Origin: a virus | Virus record (IMG/VR): IMGVR_UViG_3300043427_000500 | Coordinates: 1-29,128 of that record | Direction: 5' to 3' (one strand) | DNA: 29,128 nucleotides | In this document: positions 14,623 to 22,210 of the stretch, in pieces | How the letters are laid out: the number at the start of each line of letters is the position of its first letter | Position numbering within the stretch: the stretch's first letter is position 1 | Made by a program: the position numbers and the translations under genes | The notes under the pieces: generated by a model | What the model was told of the DNA's origin: nothing | The model's input: only the letters and a program-made list of their open reading frames with translations | Database searches by the model: none

Positions 14623-17123
14623 TGGCTAAGACGAAAATAAGTGAGTTTTCCTCAACTCCAGGCAATAACACCGACATAGACGGTATCGACATTGCCGAGG
14701 GTTGTGCGCCTAGTAACATCAACAACGCTATTCGGGAGCTGATGAGCCAGCTTAAGAACCAACAAGCTGGACTTGATGGCGACACCTTTACAACGAACGA
14801 TGTCCTTACGGTCTCAGGTGTTACGGCTAACGCAGGCCGAGTAAGACTTGGTGAGGATGCAGACAACGGTTCTAACTACACGGAACTAAGGTCTGCTGCG
14901 TCGCTTGCGTCCAATCTCACGTTTGTGCTTCCCTCTGCCGATGGATCTGCGAACACGGTTTTAGCGACAGATGGTTCAGGTAACTTATCGTTTTCTGCAA
15001 TCACTGGGACGGGCAATGTAGTACGAGCGACTTCTCCAGCTTTAACAACGCCAGACCTTGGCACACCTTCAGCGGCAACCCTTACAAATGCTACTGGCCT
15101 TCCTATCGTTGCAGGTACTACAGGAACTTTGTCTGTAGCGCGAGGCGGTACGGGGGCAGCCACGGCAGCAGACGCAAGGACTAACTTAGGGGTTACTGAG
15201 ACAGGCCAGGATACAACCTACGCCTTTAGGTCTAACAACCTCTCTGATCTTTCTTCTGCCTCGTCTGCTCGCACAAACCTCGGTCTAGGAACGATTGCAA
15301 CGCAAGCAGCATCAAGCGTTTCTATTACAGGTGGGTCGATTACAGGAATTACCGATCTAGCGGTTGCTGACGGTGGCACAGGCGCATCTTCTGCTGCCGA
15401 CGCTAGGACGAACTTAGGTGTTACAGCGACAGGTCAAGACACGACGTACGCTTATCGGTCGAACAACCTATCTGACTTAGCCTCTGCTTCTACAGCGAGA
15501 ACGAATCTCGGTCTCGGAGACATGGCTACGCAAACCTCTAGCTCGGTCTCCATCTCTGGAGGCTCAATAACGGGCATTACAGACCTTGCTGTGGCTGATG
15601 GCGGTACAGGTGCATCTTCTGCGGCAGATGCCCGTACGAACCTCGGTGTGCCTTCATTGACGGGTTCTGGTGCTAGTGGAACCTGGGGGATTGATATTAC
15701 GGGTGCTGCTGCAAGCGCGACATCCGCGACAAGCGCAACCACGGCGACTAATCTTGCGGGTGGTGCTGCTAACCGAATAGCCGTACAAACTGGGTCTGGG
15801 TCGACTGATTTTGTTACCGCTCCGACAAGTTCAGGTACTTACTTAAGTTGGAACGGCACTGCGCTTACCTGGGCGTCTCCCGCTGGAACGGGTGACGTTG
15901 TAGGCCCATCTTCCGCGACAGCTAATCAAATCGTATTGTTTGACGGTACTACAGGGAAGTTAGTAAAGGCGGCGTCTACAACGGGCGTATTGAAGGCTGT
16001 AAGCGGTGTTATTTACGCAGCCACATCAGGTACGGACTACGCTCCCGCAACATCAGGGACAGGGATTCTTAAGGGTGACGGTGCTGGAGCCTTTTCGACT
16101 GCTTCTTCTGGCATTGACTACGCACCTGCGACAACCGGAACAGCGATCTTAAAGGGTAACAATGCTGGTGGGTTTGCTAATGCTGCTGCTGGTACTGATT
16201 ATGTTGCACCAGGGGGAGCGTTAGGGACACCTTCTTCCGGTACGCTAACCAATGCAACGGGATTACCTTTATCGACAGGCGTAACTGGAACCCTTCCGGT
16301 CGCTAATGGTGGGACGGGTCAGTCATCGTATACAGATGGTCAGTTGCTGATTGGTAATACATCGACAGGCTTGCTAAGTAAATCAACTCTGACTGCTGGT
16401 TCTAACATCACTATTACGAACGGCAATGGAAGCATTACGATTGCTTCTACTGCTTCTGGTTCTGGTGATGTTGTAGGCCCATCTTCATCGACTGATAGCC
16501 AGATCGCGCTTTTTGATAGCACCACAGGAAAGCTAATAAAGGCTGCAACAACCACGGGCCTGCTAAAAGCCTCATCAGGCGTTATAGCTGCGGCAGTATC
16601 AAGCACTGACTACGCTCCTGCAACAAGCGGAACATCTTCTCAGTTATTGGGGAGCAATGGAACTGGTGGATTTAGCAATGTCACAGTAGGTTCCGGCCTT
16701 ACTTACTCTGCTGGAACCTTGTCGGCATCAGGTGGTACTGGCGATGTTGTTGGCCCTGCTTCTGCGGTTGATAACGCTTTTGCAAGGTTTGACGGAACAA
16801 CTGGAAAGCTAATTCAAGGCAATACATACGCAAGCCTTTCTGATGCTGGTGCGGCAATCTTTGGCGATTCTGTTTCTATTCAACAGGGAACAGGAAACGA
16901 TCCGTATCTTGAGCTTTACTCTGCCAACGTATCCGGCATCAAGATTCTAAGATTGAAGGCTAACTCCTCTCAGTCAACTTCAACAAACACCTACACATTC
17001 CCTACAGGCTACGGATCAAACGGGCAGGTTTTAACCAGTAACGGGTCTGGTGGTTTGTCTTGGTCTACCGCATCCGGTGGTAGTGGCTTTAGTCCTGTGA
17101 CAGCAGCAATGATTTTCGGATAG
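14622..17123 (+). CDS. Tail fibre protein built of repeats
   Basis: 833 aa. The N-terminal ~45 residues (KTKISEFSSTPGNNTDIDGI, CAPSNINNAIRELMSQLKN) are the classic attachment head of many podovirus/siphovirus side fibres. The shaft carries LNNLSDLAS-type repeats (SNNLSDLxSASxARTNLGLG) alternating with GGTGASSAADARTNLGV units, the well-known phage fibre repeat. These are followed by three GDVVGP...ALFDGTTGKLIKA repeats. The C-terminus (EIYSANVSGIKIL-like, TYTFPTGYGSNGQVLTSNGS, GGLSWSTASGGSG) is a typical fibre tip. Low-complexity Gly/Thr/Ser composition suits a triple beta-helix. It overlaps the upstream stop as TAATG. The host receptor is unknown. Confidence 0.88.
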   Translation: MAKTKISEFSSTPGNNTDIDGIDIAEGCAPSNINNAIRELMSQLKNQQAGLDGDTFTTNDVLTVSGVTANAGRVRLGEDADNGSNYTELRSAASLASNLTFVLPSADGSANTVLATDGSGNLSFSAITGTGNVVRATSPALTTPDLGTPSAATLTNATGLPIVAGTTGTLSVARGGTGAATAADARTNLGVTETGQDTTYAFRSNNLSDLSSASSARTNLGLGTIATQAASSVSITGGSITGITDLAVADGGTGASSAADARTNLGVTATGQDTTYAYRSNNLSDLASASTARTNLGLGDMATQTSSSVSISGGSITGITDLAVADGGTGASSAADARTNLGVPSLTGSGASGTWGIDITGAAASATSATSATTATNLAGGAANRIAVQTGSGSTDFVTAPTSSGTYLSWNGTALTWASPAGTGDVVGPSSATANQIVLFDGTTGKLVKAASTTGVLKAVSGVIYAATSGTDYAPATSGTGILKGDGAGAFSTASSGIDYAPATTGTAILKGNNAGGFANAAAGTDYVAPGGALGTPSSGTLTNATGLPLSTGVTGTLPVANGGTGQSSYTDGQLLIGNTSTGLLSKSTLTAGSNITITNGNGSITIASTASGSGDVVGPSSSTDSQIALFDSTTGKLIKAATTTGLLKASSGVIAAAVSSTDYAPATSGTSSQLLGSNGTGGFSNVTVGSGLTYSAGTLSASGGTGDVVGPASAVDNAFARFDGTTGKLIQGNTYASLSDAGAAIFGDSVSIQQGTGNDPYLELYSANVSGIKILRLKANSSQSTSTNTYTFPTGYGSNGQVLTSNGSGGLSWSTASGGSGFSPVTAAMIFG
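15144..15650 (+). repeat. 228-bp in-frame tandem repeat of the fibre shaft
   Basis: GGTGA.(S/T)AADARTNLGV begins at 15144, 15372 and 15600, an exact spacing of 228 bases (76 codons). The third copy is cut short after LGV at 15650. Each full unit also contains SNNLSDL.SAS.ARTNLGLG and SSVSI.GGSITGITDLAVADG. Protein copies are close, while the DNA differs at many third positions. Confidence 0.85.
15891..16830 (+). repeat. Second fibre repeat family (GDVVGP...FDGTTGKL)
   Basis: GDVVGP units begin near 15891, 16464 and 16740. Each is followed after about 12 residues by a (A/I)(L/R)FD.TTGKL motif. The first two copies also share STDYAPATSGT-type segments. Spacing is unequal (573 and 276 bases), so this is a dispersed rather than strict tandem repeat, and it probably represents successive shaft domains of the trimer. 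Confidence 0.75.
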
Positions 17124-17131
17124 GAACAAAC

Positions 17132-17506
17132 ATGGCAGCTCCAAACCTACTCTCACCGACAACCATAAACGGCAAAACCGTTACGGTTGACTTATCTTCC
17201 ACCTCTGCGACTTCGATCCTTAGTAACGCTGCAAGTTCCGGCAAGGTCTTGAAGATCAACTCGCTGTATGTCTCTAACGTAGACGGAACTAGCAACGCAG
17301 AGATCACGATCAATTACTACTCTGCTGCTGCGCTAGGTGGTACGGCCACACAGATAGCGTCTACGGTTGTAGTTCCTGCTGACTCTACTTTGGTAGTGAT
17401 TGATAAAGACGCTTACATCTACCTAGAGGAAGATCGCTCATTAGGTGCTACGGCTGGAACGTCTAGCGACTTGAAGGTTGTTTGCTCTTACGAAGATATT
17501 AGCTAG
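17132..17506 (+). CDS. Small beta-rich tail-region protein
   Basis: 124 aa with a clear Shine-Dalgarno (AGGAACAAAC before ATG). It is predicted to be all beta: VTVDLSSTSATSILSNAASS, VLKINSLYVSNVDGTSNAEI, TINYYSAA, STVVVPADSTLVVIDKDAYI, YLEEDRSLGATAGTSSDLKV. This pattern (short, virion-like, 'conserved strand plus DKD.YIYLEE') recurs among phage tail-region proteins. It lies between the fibre and the glycine-rich adhesin, so it may be a fibre-associated cap or a linker. No function is established. Confidence 0.7.
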   Translation: MAAPNLLSPTTINGKTVTVDLSSTSATSILSNAASSGKVLKINSLYVSNVDGTSNAEITINYYSAAALGGTATQIASTVVVPADSTLVVIDKDAYIYLEEDRSLGATAGTSSDLKVVCSYEDIS

Positions 17507-17514
17507 GAGTCGCC

Positions 17515-18459
17515 ATGCCTAGAGGTAACGGCGGGATAATCGGCCCCGCAAACATCCCAAGTTTAAGTTCAGCCAAGGGTGTCTGGTCACTGACAGAGGC
17601 GCAGTTAGCACGTAGCCAAAATATTTGGCCTTTGTATACCACGACTATCGCTGTTGAGTACCTTGTTGTTGCTGGTGGAGGTGGTGGTGGGTATGGAACA
17701 GGTTCCGGAGCAGGCGGTGGAGGTGCTGGTGGTTATAGAACAGGAACTGATCCTGCCGTTTCGATTGCAACAAATGTAACTCTTACTGTTGGTGGTGGTG
17801 GTGCTGGGGCAACAAGTTCTGGCGGTATGGCGAACGGTAGTAATTCTGTATTTAACACTATTACGTCTGCTGGTGGTGGGTACGGCGCAACACGAAGTGG
17901 ATCAAGCCCAGGCGCAAATTCAGGTGGTTCTGGCGGTGGTGGGCATTATGTTGTAAACGCAGGTGCGGCAGGGAATACGCCAAGTACAACTCCTTCACAA
18001 GGTAGTAATGGCGGGAATGGGGGTGATTCCGGCGGCGGTGGGGGTGGAGCAAGCGCAGTGGGTGGCAATGGGCCATCATCGAACGGCGGCGCAGGAGGCG
18101 CAGGATCAGCAAATTCAATCAGTGGTTCTAGTGTTACATATGCTGGCGGTGGTGGCGGTGGTTCATACAATGGAACCGGCGGTGCAGGCGGTGCAGGCGG
18201 TGGAGGTGCTGGTGGTAATGGTTCTCCAGCAACAGCAGCAACAGCAGGAACTGCAAACACTGGCGGTGGTGGAGGCGGTGCGAATTCTGGAAATTCAAAT
18301 GGTGCAGCAGGAGGCTCTGGCATTGTCATCCTGAAATACTCAGACGCTTACTCTATTTCCAATCCTGGCGGTGGTCTTACTTACAGTACAAGCACATCAG
18401 GTGGATATAAGATCACATCGTTTACGGCTGGAACCGGCAATATACAGTTTGCATTATGA
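17515..18459 (+). CDS. Glycine-rich tail adhesin / fibre tip protein
   Basis: 314 aa. The N-terminal ~45 residues (AKGVWSLTEAQLARSQNIWP) are an attachment-like segment followed by EYLVVAGGGGGG. The core (about 55-270) consists of dense glycine-rich segments (GAGGGGAGGYRTG, TVGGGGAGA, GGNGGDSGGGGGGAS), the layered polyglycine architecture known from T-even-type gp38 adhesins and related metagenomic phage tip proteins. The C-terminus (GGSGIVILKYSDAY, GGYKITSFTAGTGNIQF) is the usual closing beta sandwich. A strong TAGGAG site precedes the ATG. Receptor binding is inferred from family; glycine-rich loops are expected to vary among relatives. Confidence 0.82.
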   Translation: MPRGNGGIIGPANIPSLSSAKGVWSLTEAQLARSQNIWPLYTTTIAVEYLVVAGGGGGGYGTGSGAGGGGAGGYRTGTDPAVSIATNVTLTVGGGGAGATSSGGMANGSNSVFNTITSAGGGYGATRSGSSPGANSGGSGGGGHYVVNAGAAGNTPSTTPSQGSNGGNGGDSGGGGGGASAVGGNGPSSNGGAGGAGSANSISGSSVTYAGGGGGGSYNGTGGAGGAGGGGAGGNGSPATAATAGTANTGGGGGGANSGNSNGAAGGSGIVILKYSDAYSISNPGGGLTYSTSTSGGYKITSFTAGTGNIQFAL

Positions 18460-19058
18460 ACATGCACCATTTATTTCCTACGCCTGTAGGATTCTTTGAG
18501 TTAGGAAGGGAACTTACTGACGAGGAACTTTTCTTCGTTCGTGAACTACCTACCCGTCCTAACATGGGTAATACAACCTCAACCAATAACTTTGTACTGC
18601 GCGATCCGGTTATGACGGGGTTACGTTCATGGATTGAGGACTGTATATCTGAATACTTCAAAGCCACTGCTAACCCAAAGCACGATGTTAGCCTGAGAGT
18701 CACGCAAAGCTGGTGCAACTACTCGGAACATGGGCAATACCATCACAAACACGCACATCCTAATAGCTACATCTCAGGCGTGTTTTATGTGCAGACTAAT
18801 GCTGATGACAGGATTTATTTTTACCGTGATGGCTGGCAGCAAATTAAGTTCCCGCCTGAGTCATGGAATTCGTACAACTCAGAGTCTTGGTGGTTTGAAG
18901 CAACTGTCGGCAAGCTGATTCTGTTTCCATCGTCACTGACGCATATGGTTCCTGAAGTCAAAGGCGATGACACTCGGATTAGCTTATCGTTTAACACCTT
19001 CCCTGTCGGTGTAGTCGGGGAAGAAATGGACTTAACTGGACTTAGGCTGGAGGCATAG
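18456..19058 (+). CDS. 2OG-Fe(II) oxygenase-like protein
   Basis: 200 aa. It matches a phage/bacterial 2-oxoglutarate and Fe(II)-dependent oxygenase family (TIGR02466-like): an N-terminal FPTPVGFF start, the metal-site region HHKHAHPNSYISGVFYV (His at about 99 and 101), and a distal LILFPSSLTHMVPEVKGDD with His 163 and Arg 174 (TRISLSFN), which would bind 2-oxoglutarate. It overlaps the adhesin stop as ATGA. Its place next to tail fibres suggests that it may modify a virion or host-surface component, or a host metabolite; the substrate is unknown. Family assignment is solid, role is open. Confidence 0.8.
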   Translation: MNMHHLFPTPVGFFELGRELTDEELFFVRELPTRPNMGNTTSTNNFVLRDPVMTGLRSWIEDCISEYFKATANPKHDVSLRVTQSWCNYSEHGQYHHKHAHPNSYISGVFYVQTNADDRIYFYRDGWQQIKFPPESWNSYNSESWWFEATVGKLILFPSSLTHMVPEVKGDDTRISLSFNTFPVGVVGEEMDLTGLRLEA

Positions 19059-19424
19059 ATGGGCCATTACGCCTTTTTAGATACAAACAACATCGTTACT
19101 GAAGTCATCGTTGGCAAAGACGAAGGCGAGGAAGGTATTGATTGGGAAGTACGCTACGCTGAGATAAGAGGACAACCTTGCAAGCGTACAAGCTACAACA
19201 CCCAAGGCGGTCAGCATCCTAACGGGACACCGTTTAGGAAGAATTACGCAGGCATTGGTTACACCTACGATCCAGTGCGGGACGCTTTTATACCGCCTCA
19301 ACCCTTTGCTAGTTGGTTATTGAACGCTGGCTCATGTCTCTGGGAAGCTCCCGTTTCTATGCCAACGGACGGTAAAATGTATCAATGGGACGAACCAAGT
19401 GTTAATTGGATTGAGATGACATGA
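19059..19424 (+). CDS. Conserved phage protein of the tail-lysis boundary, unknown function
   Basis: 121 aa beginning MGHYAFLDTNNIVTEVIVG and containing QTSYNTQGGQHPNGTPFRKN-like, FRKNYAGIGYTYDPVRDAFI and PPQPFASWLLNAGSCLWEAP blocks. This block order is widely shared among tailed phages, including marine and freshwater ones, next to tail fibre genes. The start codon directly follows the upstream stop. It could be a virion or fibre-associated protein, as many relatives sit in structural clusters, but no activity is known. Confidence 0.75.
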   Translation: MGHYAFLDTNNIVTEVIVGKDEGEEGIDWEVRYAEIRGQPCKRTSYNTQGGQHPNGTPFRKNYAGIGYTYDPVRDAFIPPQPFASWLLNAGSCLWEAPVSMPTDGKMYQWDEPSVNWIEMT

Positions 19425-19639
19425 CACCTGAGCAGAAGTCAGACGTACTCGTAGAAGCTGCTAAAGCTGCTCCTCCTGTAGTGATTACAACGGCTGTGAC
19501 CGTTGGCGGTCTGACTCTGAACGAATGGGTCGCTATTGCTACCCTGCTCTACATTGTGTTACAGTCCGGCTGGCTTGTCTGGAAATGGTTCCATGCCATA
19601 AAAGATAAGAAGAATGAAGCACAATCTTCCAATAGTTAA
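19421..19639 (+). CDS. Candidate holin, two-segment small membrane protein
   Basis: 72 aa. It has an acidic N-terminus (MTPEQKSDVLVEAAKAAPP), a short hydrophobic segment (VVITTAVTVGGLTL), a turn (NEW), a strong membrane helix (VAIATLLYIVLQSGWLVWKW) and a basic/hydrophilic tail (KDKKNEAQSSNS). This is the shape of a two-helix class II holin (T7-type). It starts at an ATGA overlap. Holins make the inner-membrane hole that lets endolysin reach the wall. Two more candidate lysis membrane proteins lie nearby, so which one is the main holin is uncertain. Confidence 0.65.
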   Translation: MTPEQKSDVLVEAAKAAPPVVITTAVTVGGLTLNEWVAIATLLYIVLQSGWLVWKWFHAIKDKKNEAQSSNS

Positions 19640-19910
19640 AGTAGTTTGGGAAGATGCCTGCCATGACACTCTGGGTTGGGGTGATAGCCCAGAGAAAGCC
19701 AAAGAGTTTCAGGTTCCGCTTGTTGTCTCAGTAGGGTTTTTATTAGCAGAGACCGAGCAGGGCGTGAAAATTTGTCAGTCATTGACTGACGATGCAATTG
19801 CTCAATCTTTGGTCATTCCTCGAAAGATGATCCAGAGCATCGAGCGAGGGGCTTGCCGGTGCGTAAGAAATCCGAAGATGAAGAGTTCATCAAAGTCTGG
19901 AAAGAGTTAG
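19614..19910 (+). CDS. Small conserved phage protein in the lysis region, unknown function
   Basis: 98 aa. The front half (VKVVWEDACHDTLGWGD, VPLVVSVGFLLAETEQGVKI, VIPRKMIQSIERGA) is a compact alpha/beta block recurring in phage genomes. The C-terminus (RCVRNPKMKSSSKSGKS) is basic and low complexity and overlaps the beginning of the following gene in another frame. It overlaps the candidate holin by 26 bases. No catalytic motif is visible. Confidence 0.6.
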   Translation: MKHNLPIVKVVWEDACHDTLGWGDSPEKAKEFQVPLVVSVGFLLAETEQGVKICQSLTDDAIAQSLVIPRKMIQSIERGACRCVRNPKMKSSSKSGKS

Positions 19911-20791
19911 GCAGTCCATCACGCATTGCCGAGCGTCTGGGTATTGCGGTTCGCAACGTCTACGAAAGACGGCGGACAATCGAGAAAATCCACAATATCC
20001 TACTGCCAACCAAAGACGGTCGTTTCACCATACCTGAGAATCGCAGGCGAGCAACCCTAGAAATTGAAGGCTATGTGCTTGTCTTTAGCGACGCTCACTT
20101 CATGCCTGGAGAACCATCTGTAGGCTTCCAAGCCCTCCTGAAACTCATCAAGACATTAAAGCCTAAAGCGGTCATTGCAAACGGCGACATCCTTGATGGC
20201 GGGACTATCTCCAAGTACGGCGCGATGGACTGGGAACCCGTTACAAACCTTCGTGACGAACTTGAGGCAGTCCAGTGGCATATGGATCAGATCGTAAAGG
20301 CGTGTAAGGGTCTAGGAACCTTCCTGCATCGCACGACGGGTAACCATGACATTCGGTTTGACAAGCGACTGGCGGGCGCGGTTCCTGAGTACAAAGGGAT
20401 TGCTGGAACATGTCTTAAAGATCATATTCCTGAGTGGTCTGTAAGTTGGTCGGTGATGGTAAATAACCTTTGTATGATTAAACACAGGCTCCAACACGGC
20501 GGTATCCACTCAGGATATAACAACACGTTGAAAGCGGGGATCTCTACGGTCTCAGGGCATACTCACCTCTTGGAGGTTAAGGGATGGGGCGACTACCGCG
20601 GGAGAAGGTACGGGGTCTCCACGGGAATGCTTGCTGATCCTGACGGAAACCAGTTTGCTTACATCGAGGATAATCCGGTTCCCTGGTGTTCAGGGTTTGC
20701 TGTCCTGTGTTTCAGGGATGGTTTACTCTTGCCTCCTGAACTCGTCGAGGTTATCGAGGGCACTGCTTACTTTCGAGGTCAAGCATGTTAA
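19859..20791 (+). CDS. Metallophosphoesterase with N-terminal helix-turn-helix
   Basis: About 310 aa, started at GTG 19859, which has GAGGGG at good spacing; a TTG six bases upstream is possible. Residues ~17-40 (GSPSRIAERLGIAVRNVYER) look like a helix-turn-helix. The rest is a calcineurin-like phosphoesterase with all five metal motifs: SDAH (D78, H80), GDILD (D110, D113), GNHD (N162, H163), a lone His in the HRLQHGG/HSG region (~204-213) and GHTH (H234, H236). Such enzymes hydrolyse phosphomonoesters, phosphodiesters or nucleic-acid ends. It begins inside the 98-aa gene and lies in the lysis block. The DNA-binding front suggests nucleic acid as partner or substrate, an inference. Confidence 0.83.
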   Translation: MRKKSEDEEFIKVWKELGSPSRIAERLGIAVRNVYERRRTIEKIHNILLPTKDGRFTIPENRRRATLEIEGYVLVFSDAHFMPGEPSVGFQALLKLIKTLKPKAVIANGDILDGGTISKYGAMDWEPVTNLRDELEAVQWHMDQIVKACKGLGTFLHRTTGNHDIRFDKRLAGAVPEYKGIAGTCLKDHIPEWSVSWSVMVNNLCMIKHRLQHGGIHSGYNNTLKAGISTVSGHTHLLEVKGWGDYRGRRYGVSTGMLADPDGNQFAYIEDNPVPWCSGFAVLCFRDGLLLPPELVEVIEGTAYFRGQAC

Positions 20792-20798
20792 GTTTGCA

Positions 20799-20951
20799 AT
20801 GGATGCCATAGAAATCATTGCAAGAATCTGGCCTATTTTGGTCGGTTTTGTAATGCTCGTGGTTGTTTTGGCTAAAGCTGACAACAGAATTGCTGTGCTT
20901 GAAGAAAAAGTCAAAACCTTGTTTGATTTGATAAATCGTAAAAATGGCTAG
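20799..20951 (+). CDS. Small single-helix membrane protein (50 aa), lysis accessory candidate
   Basis: 50 aa, ATG at 20799. The segment IWPILVGFVMLVVVLA is a strong membrane helix, followed by a short heptad-like coil (NRIAVLEEKVKTLFDLI) and basic RKNG. No Shine-Dalgarno is obvious; it starts seven bases after the phosphoesterase stop and ends overlapping the endolysin start (20944) by 8 bases, so translation is probably coupled. The one-helix-plus-coil shape and the place just ahead of endolysin fit a holin, antiholin or a lysis regulator, but it could be another small membrane protein. Confidence 0.55.
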   Translation: MDAIEIIARIWPILVGFVMLVVVLAKADNRIAVLEEKVKTLFDLINRKNG

Positions 20952-21444
20952 CTTTGAATCTGCTTTCGACAAGATGATGGAGGACGAGGGGGGTTACGTT
21001 CTCCATGAGGTTAAAGGAGACCGAGGCGGTCAGACCTACGCGGGTATTGCTCGCAAGATGCACCCCAAATGGGAGGGCTGGCAGCATATTGACTACCAGG
21101 AAACACCTCCCACACAGTTAGTCCGAGACTTTTACAAAGAAAACTTTTGGGACAAGATCAAGGGCGACGATTTAACGCATGACGTTATAGCCTCGTCCAT
21201 CTTTAACTTTGCTGTTAACGCTGGCGTTCCCGTGTCCATCAAACTTGCCCAGATATGCGTCAAAACGGCCCCAGATGGCGTTATTGGCCCTAAGACCATA
21301 TCAGCACTCAACCAAGCTAATCCTGAGCTCTTCGTGGCTTATTTCGCGCTAGCAAAACTCGCTCGTTATCGTGACATTGTGACGCGAGATAGAAGTCAGA
21401 TGAAGTTCCTCCTTGGTTGGATCAACAGGACGCTCAAGTTATGA
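20944..21444 (+). CDS. Endolysin, GH108-type N-acetylmuramidase with C-terminal PG-binding part
   Basis: 166 aa. EDEGGYVLHEVKGDRGGQTY (about 13-32) is the signature of glycoside hydrolase family 108: the catalytic Glu is E15 in the EGGY motif, and D26 with the GGQTYAGI loop follows. FWDKIKGDDL and IFNFAVNAGVPVSIKLAQ are the family helices, and PDGVIGPKTISALNQANPEL (about 116-135) is a peptidoglycan-binding-like end. The length is usual for this family. There is no signal peptide, so it needs a holin. It overlaps the small membrane protein upstream and the 3-TM holin downstream (ATGA). Confidence 0.9.
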   Translation: MASFESAFDKMMEDEGGYVLHEVKGDRGGQTYAGIARKMHPKWEGWQHIDYQETPPTQLVRDFYKENFWDKIKGDDLTHDVIASSIFNFAVNAGVPVSIKLAQICVKTAPDGVIGPKTISALNQANPELFVAYFALAKLARYRDIVTRDRSQMKFLLGWINRTLKL

Positions 21445-21854
21445 ACCTGCTAGGAATCTCCTCCATTGTTGATTCGGTTGGTAAGGTCATCGGAGACTTG
21501 CATACGTCCGACAAGGAACGCATGGAGCTCGAGCTCGAGGCCAAACGTATCGACCAAGCAATAGACCTCGGTCAAATGGAAGTCAACAAGGTCGAGGCTG
21601 CTAACCAGAATATGTTCGTTGCTGGCTGGAGGCCTGCTATCGGTTGGGTTGGTGCTGGCGCAATGTTCTACCAGTTTCTTCTCTACCCTCTTTTGGTCTG
21701 GGCATGGACTTGGATGCAAGCAGAACAGATCGTTCCGCAAGAGGTAAAGCCTCCTCCGATGCTGGATACCGACGCTCTATGGGTTATTTTGAGCGGGATG
21801 CTTGGGATTGCTGGCATGAGGAGTTTTGAGAAGAGTCGCGGTGTTGCGCGGTAA
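21441..21854 (+). CDS. Holin, 3-TM-type (GTA/HP1-like family)
   Basis: 137 aa, started at ATG 21441, which overlaps the endolysin stop as ATGA. The N-terminal ~58 residues are amphipathic and charged (SDKERMELELEAKRIDQAI). They are followed by WRPAIGWVGAGAMFYQFLLY (the motif WRP..GW typical of this holin superfamily), a second membrane segment and a third segment near LWVILSGMLGIAGMRSFEK. The architecture is long soluble N-terminus, a membrane hairpin and a final helix. The conserved GWRPAIGW and the EKSRGV end support the family. The last 71 bases are antisense to the end of the convergent minus-strand gene. Confidence 0.8.
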   Translation: MNLLGISSIVDSVGKVIGDLHTSDKERMELELEAKRIDQAIDLGQMEVNKVEAANQNMFVAGWRPAIGWVGAGAMFYQFLLYPLLVWAWTWMQAEQIVPQEVKPPPMLDTDALWVILSGMLGIAGMRSFEKSRGVAR

Positions 21855-22056
21855 CTTCGTCTCTCACCATCTGGCCTATCTTGTCCCCATGTATCTTGTC
21901 GATCTTCTCAATGATTGGTAATCGTTTGTTCTTAGGTAGCTTTAAGATCATCTTTGCCCAATCCTGAACGACAAACGGCAGCGCTTTTTCGTACGCTGCC
22001 GCTATCTCCTCTACGTCTGACGACTTAACTTGTTTGATAAGGTTGATCCACGACAT
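21784..22056 (-). CDS. Last gene of the recombination operon, unknown function
   Basis: 90 aa when started at ATG 22056 (MSWINLIKQVKSSDVEEIAA). An AAGGAG lies 13 bases upstream, longer spacing than usual. The core (YEKALPFVVQDWAKMILKLP, KNKRLPIIEKIDKIHGDKIG) is helical; the C-terminus is Ser/Gln-rich and basic (SSQNSSCQQSQASRSK) and is encoded opposite the holin gene end. No known domain is recognised. It overlaps the preceding gene by 32 bases. The frame is real-looking and charged, but function is unknown. Confidence 0.55.
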   Translation of the reverse strand: MSWINLIKQVKSSDVEEIAAAYEKALPFVVQDWAKMILKLPKNKRLPIIEKIDKIHGDKIGQMVRDEVTAQHRDSSQNSSCQQSQASRSK

Positions 22057-22210
22057 TCCTGATCGACCACTCCTTAAACGCTCTGTGCTTTGCCATTGTG
22101 TCTGGACACTCGGTTGACGGAGGTATCCAGCCGTGTTCTCTCCAGATCTCCTCGACAAGCCTGAAGCGTTCTTTCCTCGTCTGAGTCTTGATTAATTCTT
22201 GCCAACTCAT
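22025..22210 (-). CDS. Small protein of the recombination operon, unknown function
   Basis: 61 aa (MSWQELIKTQTRKERFRLVE, EIWREHGWIPPSTECPDTMA, KHRAFKEWSIRNVVDQPYQ). It is basic, helical and Trp-rich with a Cys. The ATG overlaps the upstream stop (TATGA), and the gene fits the chained overlap style of this operon. No motif is recognised. The first residues MSW resemble the start of the next gene, which may reflect a common origin or coincidence. Confidence 0.55.
   Translation of the reverse strand: MSWQELIKTQTRKERFRLVEEIWREHGWIPPSTECPDTMAKHRAFKEWSIRNVVDQPYQTS

Noticed and set aside
14622-17123. CRISPR-like array or intragenic element in the fibre
   Set aside because: The repeats are in frame, 76 codons long and match known fibre repeats; there are no spacers.
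17946-18329. Proline-rich 127-aa open frame on the minus strand
   Set aside because: It is the mirror of the glycine-rich adhesin: GGC/GGT codons read backward give Pro/Ala. No ribosome site or motif supports it.
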